From assembly GCA_002083405.1 (NCBI GenBank), contig LVWT01000050.1:1-64000 (forward strand): 64,000 nucleotides of DNA, in the 5' to 3' direction. Shown here piece by piece: positions 1 to 7,708 of this stretch. The notes below the pieces were generated by a model. The model searched no databases, was not told the origin of the DNA, and saw only the letters and a program-made list of their open reading frames with translations. A program made the translations under genes and the position numbers. The DNA is from Nitrospira sp. SG-bin2. Its GTDB lineage: Bacteria; Nitrospirota; Nitrospiria; Nitrospirales; Nitrospiraceae. The first letter of the stretch is position 1. Each line of letters begins with the position of its first letter.

Positions 1-81
1 CTTTTGAAGTGTCTCCTTGACGGGGGAGCTTACGAACCCACGACTCAGCAGATTGTCCGCATCATGGCGGACATTGCATAG
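1..81 (+). CDS. C-terminal end of an unidentified protein (cut by window edge)
   Basis: A frame open from base 1 ends at TAG 79-81 and encodes 26 residues ending in QQIVRIMADIA. The rest of the gene lies outside the window. The segment is too short to name a family and could also be a chance open frame or part of a decayed element, since the next 1.5 kb is rearranged. Confidence 0.3.
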   Translation, partial: LLKCLLDGGAYEPTTQQIVRIMADIA

Positions 82-124
82 GGCGCGTTGACAGGATACC
101 TCTATCGGGAGATTACGGCTGGAG

Positions 125-226
125 TTACGCCTGAGCCTGCGTGAGGCATTGCGTCGAGTCGGGCATGGTGACTGGAAATAATGGGTGGCGCGTCGGGAAC
201 TCGTCCGAGAGCACCAACTGTTTGTA
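125..226 (-). pseudogene. Second, isolated copy of the fliW 3' end
   Basis: Read on the minus strand, this segment encodes about 33 residues (KQLVLSDEFPTRHPLFPVT, then DSTQCL.QAQ and a stop) that match the C-terminus of the intact FliW ending at 1658 with only a few substitutions. The similarity also holds at DNA level (about 125-224 against 1658-1757) and stops abruptly beyond 226, so only the gene tail is present. The two copies flank the A+T-rich DUF3095 gene and an IS-like remnant. This suggests duplication or replacement by recombination at fliW. The copy has no start and is presumably non-functional. Confidence 0.75.
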
Positions 227-265
227 TATGACTCCCTGGAAGCCTATGTGCGCATGCGCCATTAT

Positions 266-1417
266 TCATCCGTTGCACTTGGAACTTGAAACCACCCTGC
301 TATTCTTTAACATCTGAGCCGCTTTTGCATAACCGCCATCCCCCCCATCAACAAAATGAATATGGTTTCCAGGTGTTGTATTTTCAACAACACATGTCAT
401 GAGAGCCGTATCGGAAATATGGATTCCATAATTAATTTTCCCATTATTTTTCAACTCTTGAAGGTAGGCTTTTACTTTATCAATGTCTTCGAGGCTACAA
501 TCAAGGACCAATCTAAAAGCGTCATCAAGCTTTCGATAATCAGAGTGATTTTTCATCGAGTCCGCATATTTTTTGCGATCAAATATAATCGGATGCATGC
601 CATGCCTAAAAATTAAATTTGAAAGACAAATTTCTATTAATCTTAGAATGAACGAAATTGAGAAAACAGAGCCATGATATTTTTTTTCATCATGGATGCA
701 TTCCTTAAGAGACTTATAACTCATGGTACTCGGCTTAACCGGATTATTGTCTTCAAGTAGAACATACTGTAGCGTTGAGGCTATCTCTCTAATGGTGTGA
801 AGATGACTTCGCTCTTCTTCGGTGATAATTAAAGAAATAATTTTTCCCTTGGTGCTTTTAATTGGATTCCATCGGCAAGAAAGCTGACTTAAATCAATAT
901 TGATCGGCGGCAAAGCTTTAATGAGTGCGTCCGGATCATTTTTAATGATTTTTTCGGCGAGCGCGAGCCCGCCACCGGCAAACATGGCCACAAATAAGTT
1001 TGGAGCTAGTTGCATTTTAGAAACAAGAATCTTTGCGCCTGCTTGGGTTATTTTTTTAACAGGAAGATGACCGACTCTAAGATCAAGTCCAAAATTTTTC
1101 TCAGATAGAGTCATGACTTGAGCCAAGGCATTAAGCGCTTCGGTCGTTTTGGTATTGGGAATTAAAAAAGTCGCTCCATCACCTCCAAAAACAAAAGGAA
1201 AATCGAAAGATTTTAAGGCGGATTTAACTGCAACAACGGCCATGGCCCCAATGCGATTAACGTCTCTGTATTTCCCAGCTTCGATTGCTTTAGTTGAACC
1301 CGTGATATCAGTAAAAATGACATCCCAGTCATCAGGAGCCTCTTTATATCTTGCTGAATCAGTAAAATCGCTAAACCGGCTGAAGCTTTCGAGACTTGTA
1401 AAAAAATGTTCGCTCAT
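266..1417 (-). CDS. DUF3095 family protein (nucleotide-cyclase-like N-terminal region)
   Basis: About 383 residues. The N-terminal half carries FTDITGSTKAIEAGKYR near residues 35-55 and FVFGGDGATFLIP near 75-90. These are the paired metal-binding and GGDG-like motifs that make DUF3095 proteins resemble class III nucleotide cyclases. A second conserved block, FVDGGDGGYAKAA, is near the C-terminus. Activity and product are unknown. I prefer the ATG at 1417 to a TTG two codons upstream; no good Shine-Dalgarno is visible for either. The gene is visibly richer in A+T than its neighbours, stands alone and is bracketed by two copies of the fliW tail, so it is probably horizontally acquired. Confidence 0.75.
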   Translation of the reverse strand: MSEHFFTSLESFSRFSDFTDSARYKEAPDDWDVIFTDITGSTKAIEAGKYRDVNRIGAMAVVAVKSALKSFDFPFVFGGDGATFLIPNTKTTEALNALAQVMTLSEKNFGLDLRVGHLPVKKITQAGAKILVSKMQLAPNLFVAMFAGGGLALAEKIIKNDPDALIKALPPINIDLSQLSCRWNPIKSTKGKIISLIITEEERSHLHTIREIASTLQYVLLEDNNPVKPSTMSYKSLKECIHDEKKYHGSVFSISFILRLIEICLSNLIFRHGMHPIIFDRKKYADSMKNHSDYRKLDDAFRLVLDCSLEDIDKVKAYLQELKNNGKINYGIHISDTALMTCVVENTTPGNHIHFVDGGDGGYAKAAQMLKNSRVVSSSKCNG

Positions 1418-1435
1418 TTTCAAAAAAGACCAGCG

Positions 1436-1627
1436 CTAAACTGGGTCATAAACTGAGTCAGGTCTTGCAATCAGGCATGGACCGCTTCCGCCTGTTTGAG
1501 ACGACGACTCGCTGACAAGCTCCTTCGGCGTCAGGAGTCTGGGGAAGCTGTGCGGGCGACGCACATTGTGGTCGAGCCGCCAGGCTCCAAGAGTGGCTTG
1601 CGACAGTGCCATTGCAGGCCAACGCAT
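1436..1627 (-). pseudogene. IS3-type transposase C-terminal remnant
   Basis: The minus-strand frame contains AWRLDHNVRRPHS followed by LTPKELV. This matches the very conserved end of IS3-family OrfB integrases (typically AWR.DYN..RPHSSLG.LTP.EF). Only about 60 residues remain: the catalytic DDE part is absent, and fliW begins 31 bases further on. It sits between DUF3095 and fliW and is the likely scar of the event that rearranged this end of the flagellar locus. Terminal inverted repeats were not identified. Confidence 0.6.
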
Positions 1628-1657
1628 CCTACACCAATTATTGGAAATGTGCGGAGA

Positions 1658-2131
1658 TTACGACTGAGCCTGCGCGAGGCATTGCGTCGAGTCCGATGCG
1701 GTGACAGGAAAGAGCGGATGGCGCGTCGGAAACTCGTCTGAGAGCACCAACTGTTTGCACAGCCTGGTTCGCCGGTGCATCAGCAGCGGCCCGCGCAGGT
1801 TGGCGGTCATACGGCCGGGATCATCAGACGGGATCGTCAAAATCACCGCCGTTGAGAGTTCGTCCGCTTCGCTCCCCTGCACCTCGGCAAGCGCGTCGCC
1901 GGACACTTCAATGTGATAGTCAGCCAGCAACAGATCCGGGTCGATGATCACGAACGCCAGGGCCGGCTCGTCGAGCGATTGCAGCCATTTGAACGGCGCC
2001 TCCGTATCGTGGTCGAGGATCACGTACCGGCGGCTTTCTGGAAATCCGAGCAACCCTGATGGAAAGGTGAGTACGTTGTCGTCGTCAATGTCGAGCGTGC
2101 CGAAACGGCTGGAGCTGCACTGCATGATCAT
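1658..2131 (-). CDS. fliW: Flagellar assembly factor FliW
   Basis: 157 residues of the FliW family, with the characteristic LTFPSGLLGFPESRRYVILDHD stretch near residues 21-42 (a hallmark is GLLGFP followed by an acidic patch) and the LRGPLLMHRR motif near 113-122. In the family FliW binds CsrA and flagellin and relieves CsrA repression of flagellin translation when flagellin is depleted. It lies 12 bases downstream of csrA, the usual pairing. The ATG at 2131 has AGGA a few bases upstream; a second ATG two codons later is possible. The flagellin gene normally found nearby is absent, and the 3' flank is rearranged. Confidence 0.93.
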   Translation of the reverse strand: MIMQCSSSRFGTLDIDDDNVLTFPSGLLGFPESRRYVILDHDTEAPFKWLQSLDEPALAFVIIDPDLLLADYHIEVSGDALAEVQGSEADELSTAVILTIPSDDPGRMTANLRGPLLMHRRTRLCKQLVLSDEFPTRHPLFPVTASDSTQCLAQAQS

Positions 2132-2143
2132 TCAATCCTACTC

Positions 2144-2389
2144 CTATCGTGCCCGACGGCGCGTTCGTGGGACGAGATGCCGGAACGCCTCGATCGGGAT
2201 AGCGCGGGTTTGTGCCGCCAGCTGATTTTCGTTGAGAATTCTGGCCTGGACTTCATCGCGGTGCACATCGACGGTCTTCGGCGCTTCAATGCCAAGACGA
2301 ACCTGCCCTCCCTTGGTCCCCAACACGACGACCCGAATATCGGGGCCGATCGTCACGGCTTCTCCACAGCGGCGAGTCAGAACCAGCAT
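2144..2389 (-). CDS. csrA: Carbon storage regulator CsrA
   Basis: 81 residues. The N-terminal 55 or so are canonical Csr[16 protein letters not shown], then [15 protein letters not shown] and V.VHRDEV, which build the beta-strand dimer and RNA-binding surface that recognises GGA in mRNA leaders. The protein is longer than the 61-residue enterobacterial form, with a basic tail ending RTRRRAR. It follows flgL and precedes fliW, so a post-transcriptional switch for flagellin sits at the end of the hook-associated-protein operon. Confidence 0.95.
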   Translation of the reverse strand: MLVLTRRCGEAVTIGPDIRVVVLGTKGGQVRLGIEAPKTVDVHRDEVQARILNENQLAAQTRAIPIEAFRHLVPRTRRRAR

Positions 2390-2468
2390 TGCGGTCTTTC
2401 CAGGCGAAGCATGCGTCCTCCGAACTCCTATCGGTTATCTATCCGGGGACTTGATCCTCGCCTGCCGC

Positions 2469-4235
2469 TTACCGGAGATAGTTCAAGAGCGAGCTCTCAA
2501 ATACTTTGGTCAACGTCCGGCTTGCCGCCTCAATGGCATATTGCTGGAGGGTTAAATCGGATATCGCTTTGGCCAAATCGACATCCTCCGTTCGCGAGAG
2601 TGTTTGGAGAACAAATCCCTTCGTTTCCTCCAGTTTCTCCGCGCTGGTGGTCATGCGATTTGAGACCGCCCCGACTTCACCCTGGATGGTCACAATTTGC
2701 GACAAGCTGCTATTCAGCCCGCCCAGCGCCTGAGTAATTCCCTCACGATAATTGCCCCGCAGTGAACCGACGAGCTGTTTTGCCGTGGCGAAGAGATCGG
2801 TCACGCCGGAGGTAAACGCGCGATCGCCCCGGGCATTGGTCGGCACAGTTTGTTCCGTGCCGATTTCTATGGAGTGAACACCTGCATCACCCTGATATTG
2901 CAAACCCGACACAACGGCGAATAAGTCTCCGGCCGCAGGCGCGCCGGTATTGTTTGATAATGCGAGCGTCACTCCCTCAAAACTGATCGGGCTTCCCGTC
3001 ACGTACGATTGGTTGGCCAACACCGTGCGCGGATTGAGGCTGACAGAAAATGAATCACCAGCCTGGGGTCCGCCTCTCTGCGCATTCGCAACGGTAACGC
3101 GAAGCCCCTCGAAAGTAATCGGCGCGCCGGACGCATAGGTATTTCCCGATGACAGCGTCGTGCTGGTCGTGCTGTCCACCACGGAATACTGCGTCGATGA
3201 CGTGAAGAGGATTTGATAGTTATGCAACGTCAGCTGTGCCGGCGCCACAATCCCGGCATCCATGATCGCCGCGCCACCGGCATTTGCGGAACCAGCCGTC
3301 GCCGCAACGGGAACGGTGACATCCAATACGTCAAACGCCGTCGCAGAGGTAAACCGAATCATGTAATCGTCGAGCGTGGCCAGATTGTCATCGACGATCC
3401 GGCCCTGGCTTGCGCTCACGCCGCCGGTGTTGGTCGAGGCCGGACTCACTGTCGCGGTAAGCGCGAACGGCACCGCCCCGGTGGTCGCGCTTCCGCCCGC
3501 CAGTCCCAGCACGCTCCGGCTCGATCCTCCTGTGATCGTCACGGTTGAATCGGCGCCATGCAGATCCGAGGCAATCACCAAATGATCGGAGTCAAACGTC
3601 ACAGAAACCGTCTTGCCGGCGGCTGCCAGCGTCGCATCGGCGTTGATGCGGCTTTGCAGCCTCGTGGCGAGCTCGCTACCCGTCAAGGTTTCTGCCCCTG
3701 ACGTCAGATCGATCGTCCCGGAACTGACTCCATCGACGTTCACGATCAGACTATCGTTGCTGCCGTTCGTCAACGTGACCGGCGGGGCAATGGCCAGCCC
3801 GGACGTACGTCCCTGCGTACTCGTTCCGGTAAAAATCGGCATGCCGTTCAGCTGCGTATTGGCCGCTTCCTGGATTTGGGCAAAGACCTGCCGCGCCTCT
3901 ACGGCGCCTGTGCGCCGTTCTGCAGGCCCATTGCTGTCGTTGCGAAACTGGACGGCGAGTTCTTGAAGCCGGGACACCGACCTATTCGCGGTACTGAGCA
4001 CGTTGTCCGACAAATCCAACCGCGTCTGCCCGAAGCTGATATTGCGCAGCCGCTGCTCGATCAACGCCAGCGACGCCTTATCCAGCGCAATGCGATTGAA
4101 CGCGCTGGGATCGTCGGACGGCTGGCGCACCACCTTGCCGGTCGATACCTGCTGCTGGAATTCGAGCCCGCGCGCCCGTGCCCGTTGAAGATTATTGGCC
4201 AGCACACCGAACGTCTGCAATTCTGTAACTCGCAT
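2469..4235 (-). CDS. flgL: Flagellar hook-associated protein 3 (FlgL)
   Basis: 588 residues. It is a hook-filament junction protein exported through the flagellar secretion system. The N-terminus (residues about 1-130) and the C-terminus (about 500-588, ending in TKVFESSLLNYL) are the flagellin-like coiled-coil ends that pack into the junction. The middle is much larger than in the usual 300-400-residue FlgL. It includes a hook IN-type unit (near residues 170-250: VNVDGVSSGTI, then INADATLAAAGKTV and TVTITGG) and further repeated beta-rich segments. Similar units occur in FlgK next door. It starts 15 bases after the flgK stop. Confidence 0.93.
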   Translation of the reverse strand: MRVTELQTFGVLANNLQRARARGLEFQQQVSTGKVVRQPSDDPSAFNRIALDKASLALIEQRLRNISFGQTRLDLSDNVLSTANRSVSRLQELAVQFRNDSNGPAERRTGAVEARQVFAQIQEAANTQLNGMPIFTGTSTQGRTSGLAIAPPVTLTNGSNDSLIVNVDGVSSGTIDLTSGAETLTGSELATRLQSRINADATLAAAGKTVSVTFDSDHLVIASDLHGADSTVTITGGSSRSVLGLAGGSATTGAVPFALTATVSPASTNTGGVSASQGRIVDDNLATLDDYMIRFTSATAFDVLDVTVPVAATAGSANAGGAAIMDAGIVAPAQLTLHNYQILFTSSTQYSVVDSTTSTTLSSGNTYASGAPITFEGLRVTVANAQRGGPQAGDSFSVSLNPRTVLANQSYVTGSPISFEGVTLALSNNTGAPAAGDLFAVVSGLQYQGDAGVHSIEIGTEQTVPTNARGDRAFTSGVTDLFATAKQLVGSLRGNYREGITQALGGLNSSLSQIVTIQGEVGAVSNRMTTSAEKLEETKGFVLQTLSRTEDVDLAKAISDLTLQQYAIEAASRTLTKVFESSLLNYLR

Positions 4236-4250
4236 GGCGCACCTCGCTGA

Positions 4251-6281
4251 CTATGGCTTGAGAGACAGGATGGTTTGCAGCATCTCGTCGGTCACCCTGA
4301 TCAGGCGCGATGCGGCCTCGAATCCGCGTTGAAACTTGATCATGTTAACGAGTTCTTCATCCATGGATACGCCCGACACTTGAGCCCGGATCGTCTCGAT
4401 TTGATCCCGCAGGATTTCTTGGGCTTCGTTGTCCCGGTTGGCAGCCTGCGCCGAGACCCCCAATGTCGCCGCCGTATTACGATAGGCGTCGTGCAGCGTC
4501 CCCGGCCCAAGATTCGAGAAACTCCGAGACTGCAACGCCACCAGGGCGAGCATATTCGTATTGTTTCCAGGAATACCGGCTCTCAACGACGAGGCCGCGA
4601 CCGCCGACGGATCGGACAGCACGACGGCAAAATCCTTTGCGGCATCGCCATAGGTGTTGACCAGGAACACGTCGCCGGCCGACGGCGTTCCATTGATCGT
4701 CACGCTGGTGCCGTCAAAATTGAACGTGCGGGGGCTGCCGTACGTGCCGGAAGCGGCCGTGCTGACACCGGCGGTCAAGCCGAGCGACGCCCCGGCCGAG
4801 CCGCCGGTCACATTGACTGCGGACGTCGGATCGGGCGCGTTCGACGTAATGACAAACCGATTCGTCGTGGTATCGTACGTGACCGCAACGGTTTTCCCTG
4901 CAGCTTGCAACGTCGCATCCGCATTGATTTGGGTTTGGATTTCTTGCGCCAGTGCGGCTCCGGAGGTGTAGGAGCGGCCCGGCGATGCGGCACCGGCCAG
5001 GGTAATAGTGCCCGAGGCGACCCCGTCGACCGTCACGGCAAGCTGGTCGTTGGTGCCGGTGACAATGGAGATCGGCTGATCGGTCGACGGAGCCGTAATG
5101 GCCGTGCCCGAATAGTTTCCGCGAATCGTCGATCCGGTCGTGCGATCCACGATCGAATAGGCGGTGGAAGATGAAAAGCGGATCTCGTAATCATGGAAAC
5201 TCAGCAAACTATTCGCGGTAATCGCTCCGGCCCCGATTGTTCCCGTACCTTGGTTCAGCGTATCGGCCCGGCTTGAGACCGTCAGCGGCCTGAAGAAGTC
5301 CTGACCGGTTGAACCGTCCAACCCATATCCCTGGCGATGAATCTGATTGACGGCATTCGTCAAGGTCGCGGCAAGCTGGTCGAACTTTTGCTGCAACCCC
5401 TCGACGGTGGTATCGCGAAGATCCAGCAGACTGCGTAACCGCCCGTTCGAAATCAGGTTGTCGATGCTGAGAATTCTGGTTCCTCCCGTCGAATACCCGA
5501 CCGAAAGCAGGCCTTCGTTTTCACGATCTTCTACCGCGGCAAGATCACGTACGGTCGTGCCGTCCACCAACACCTGCCCGCGTGCGGCAAAGACTGACAC
5601 GGCTCCGGTGCCGGATTCGATGGTGGTGAGATCGATCCGCGCTGCGAGATCATTGATCGCCACCTCCCGCTGATCCCGCAGATCGTTGGCATTCTGGCCT
5701 CCGAGTTCTGCGGTCACGATTTTCTCATTCAGTTCGGCGATCTGATGAGACAGGCTGTTGATTTCGGTGACGGTTTGCCTGACTTGAAAATTGAGCGATC
5801 CGCGGGCAGTAGCGAGATCCGAAGCGGCTTGATTGATGCTGGACGCGAGTTGCGCGGCATTCGCAAGGAGAACGGATCGCGCGGCAAGCTCTCCCGGATT
5901 GTTCGACACATCCTGGAGCCCTTGAAACAAATCGTTCAATCTGGCCGCGATACCCTGATTGTTACTGTCTCCATAGATGTTCTGCAGTCTGGACAATTCG
6001 TCTTTGGCGACCGACAGGCGTCCAAGATTCTGCCGAGAGATGGTCAGCTGCCGATTCACAAACTGGTCTACATACCGGCGGATGGACGTCGCTTGCACAC
6101 CGGTTCCCACCATGCCGGGCTGGCCGTTGCCCGGAGGACGCTCGGTCACGACGGCCTCCTGCCGCGAATATCCGGGCGTATTGACGTTGGCCACGTTCTG
6201 TCCCGTGACCGTCAGCGCCAACTGAGACGTGTTCAGCGCGCTCTTTGCGATATCAAAGAGAGAATTGATGCCGCCGCTCAT
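4251..6281 (-). CDS. flgK: Flagellar hook-associated protein 1 (FlgK)
   Basis: 676 residues. The N-terminus has the rod/hook family signature (SALNTSQLALTVTGQNVANV, then NTPGYSRQE) and the C-terminus has the matching MDEELVNMIKFQRGFEAASR with MLQTILSL. These terminal helices anchor FlgK on the hook. The central region carries a hook IN-type unit (VTVDGVASGTI, INADATLQAAGKTV, VNVTGGSAG) close in sequence to the one in FlgL. The start is 2 bases from the flgN stop, so the chaperone FlgN and its client are coupled. Confidence 0.96.
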   Translation of the reverse strand: MSGGINSLFDIAKSALNTSQLALTVTGQNVANVNTPGYSRQEAVVTERPPGNGQPGMVGTGVQATSIRRYVDQFVNRQLTISRQNLGRLSVAKDELSRLQNIYGDSNNQGIAARLNDLFQGLQDVSNNPGELAARSVLLANAAQLASSINQAASDLATARGSLNFQVRQTVTEINSLSHQIAELNEKIVTAELGGQNANDLRDQREVAINDLAARIDLTTIESGTGAVSVFAARGQVLVDGTTVRDLAAVEDRENEGLLSVGYSTGGTRILSIDNLISNGRLRSLLDLRDTTVEGLQQKFDQLAATLTNAVNQIHRQGYGLDGSTGQDFFRPLTVSSRADTLNQGTGTIGAGAITANSLLSFHDYEIRFSSSTAYSIVDRTTGSTIRGNYSGTAITAPSTDQPISIVTGTNDQLAVTVDGVASGTITLAGAASPGRSYTSGAALAQEIQTQINADATLQAAGKTVAVTYDTTTNRFVITSNAPDPTSAVNVTGGSAGASLGLTAGVSTAASGTYGSPRTFNFDGTSVTINGTPSAGDVFLVNTYGDAAKDFAVVLSDPSAVAASSLRAGIPGNNTNMLALVALQSRSFSNLGPGTLHDAYRNTAATLGVSAQAANRDNEAQEILRDQIETIRAQVSGVSMDEELVNMIKFQRGFEAASRLIRVTDEMLQTILSLKP

Positions 6282-6283
6282 CG

Positions 6284-6796
6284 TTACCCCTGCTGATGAA
6301 TGAGAAGGTTGGTGGTCGCACCCTGTGAGTGTTGCCCGTCTCCGTTATAGACATCACCCTCCGGCGCGATTGCGGCGCCGGCCGACAGCGCCTGGTCGAG
6401 GACTCCACGAATGCCCTCGATGAGCGCCACGTTGCGTTTGATCTCTGCACGAACCATCTTCACAATTGAAACGAACGAATCGTACCGCTCCCGCAGGCCG
6501 ATCGATTCAGGAACCGCAAGCACGTCAATCAGACCGTGGATCGTTGTGGTCGGGTCGAGGGCATGCTGCAGGGCGATGTGCCGCACCAGCGCTTCGCGCT
6601 CCTGCGCAAGCGCCTGGAGGGATTCCAGGACAACCAGCCGTTTGCAGTTGATCGGATGGAACTCGGTCACGGCAAGGTTACGAATGGCGGCGCGTTCTTC
6701 TAAGACTGTCTCCAACAGAGCTTGACAAGCCGCCTCTTCGCGGTCGAGGAGCCTGCAGAGCGTGGGAATGGTTGGCGCGAGTGTTCTTACGGACAT
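6284..6796 (-). CDS. flgN: FlgN-family flagellar export chaperone
   Basis: About 170 residues, almost entirely helical. It has LCRLLDREEAACQALLETV near the start and a long central helix pair, as in FlgN proteins that hold FlgK and FlgL for export. I chose the ATG at 6796 because an AAGGAG lies 5-6 bases upstream; the longer open frame begins 16 codons earlier without such a site. It lies directly before flgK and flgL, its expected clients. Identification rests on size, helical content and position, as FlgN sequences are poorly conserved. Confidence 0.85.
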   Translation of the reverse strand: MSVRTLAPTIPTLCRLLDREEAACQALLETVLEERAAIRNLAVTEFHPINCKRLVVLESLQALAQEREALVRHIALQHALDPTTTIHGLIDVLAVPESIGLRERYDSFVSIVKMVRAEIKRNVALIEGIRGVLDQALSAGAAIAPEGDVYNGDGQHSQGATTNLLIHQQG

Positions 6797-6878
6797 ACGG
6801 GCTCCTTGCGACATTGCATGGGACTCTGCCTGCGGCCCAGCCATGCATCGCGCACGGAGCGCGAAGGCGGGCCCTACC

Positions 6879-7184
6879 TTACAGAACGGCGTCCGTCAGC
6901 ACCTGCGTGATGAGCGCGTCCCCTACCTTCCGTCCGCTGACATCGTAGGTTCCGCTCTCGATCGCCTGCCGGATCCGGTCGAGGCGTTCGCTTCGAGCCT
7001 GATCGGGCTCGTGGGCCAACGCTTGGATCCGCTGTAACTCCTTGGCCTGTTCGGAAATGTGGACTTGATCCTTGCCGGCCTCTTTCCGGGAGGGTGAAGA
7101 CTTGGCGCCGACGACATCGGCGTCCTGTACCCCCAGCAACAGCTTGGCCAAATGATCCGTTTTCCCGTGACCTGAAATCTGCAT
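6879..7184 (-). CDS. flgM: Anti-sigma-28 factor FlgM
   Basis: 101 residues. The C-terminal half (VHISEQAKELQRIQ, then RSERLDRIRQAIESGTYDV and VGDALI) is the conserved FlgM region that clamps sigma28 (FliA). FlgM holds FliA inactive until the hook-basal body is finished and FlgM is exported. The gene sits between flgJ and flgN in the operon led by flgF. The sigma factor it would bind is encoded at 12799-13551. Confidence 0.93.
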   Translation of the reverse strand: MQISGHGKTDHLAKLLLGVQDADVVGAKSSPSRKEAGKDQVHISEQAKELQRIQALAHEPDQARSERLDRIRQAIESGTYDVSGRKVGDALITQVLTDAVL

Positions 7185-7275
7185 ATCCCTACTCCTTCCG
7201 CTCGTCCCTCATCTCCCGCAACATCCTCGACACTGGCATATCGCAGTTGTACCTCGTCGAGGTCTGTATCGGTTC

Positions 7276-7692
7276 TCAACGGTCTGAACTTGAGGGTTCA
7301 ACCGGCGATATCACAAAATATTTCTCCGCATGCTCCTGGACCATCCTGGTAATGCCGATCCCTCCGGACTCCGCCGCGCGCTGCCCGATTTCCTGGTCGT
7401 AAAATGAATGAAAGTAGGCGCCTTGGGTATTCAGGATCGCACCTTTGGGCACGGTTTCTCTCATAACTTTCAATAGGTAGGAAATGAAATAGGCCTCGAA
7501 CTGCCGGCCTGCTTCAATCAGCTGTTTCCGCGCAACGGCCGGATCCTGAGGGGTCGCTGAACGGGCCGTCGCGCCTTTGCCAAGATCCGACGCCAACGGG
7601 ACTCCAAGCTCATAGCCGACCGGGTTGTCTCCAGCCCTATATAATGGTAGCGAATTGATCGAATTGTGCCGGTCCTGGACTGGATACACCAT
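7276..7692 (-). CDS. flgJ: FlgJ-type rod-binding protein (no muramidase domain)
   Basis: 138 residues from the ATG at 7692, which has AAGGAA upstream. An upstream in-frame start would overlap the flgI end. The conserved rod-binding segment is FEAYFISYLLKVMRETVPKG, then FYDQEIGQRAAESGGIGI. It corresponds only to the N-terminal domain of enterobacterial FlgJ; the peptidoglycan hydrolase domain is missing, so a separate lytic enzyme would be needed for rod penetration. It follows flgI by 16 bases. Confidence 0.9.
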   Translation of the reverse strand: MVYPVQDRHNSINSLPLYRAGDNPVGYELGVPLASDLGKGATARSATPQDPAVARKQLIEAGRQFEAYFISYLLKVMRETVPKGAILNTQGAYFHSFYDQEIGQRAAESGGIGITRMVQEHAEKYFVISPVEPSSSDR

Positions 7693-7708
7693 GGGCAGCG
7701 GTTCCTTT

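Noticed and set aside
4275..5174. Plus-strand 299-codon frame opposite flgK
   Set aside because: Arg/His/Gly-rich shadow of flgK on the opposite strand with no ribosome-binding site.
7200..7275. Possible sigma54 or sigma28 promoter before flgM
   Set aside because: GCAA and GCC elements occur but not at valid spacing; no TAAA-N15-GCCGATAA match was found.
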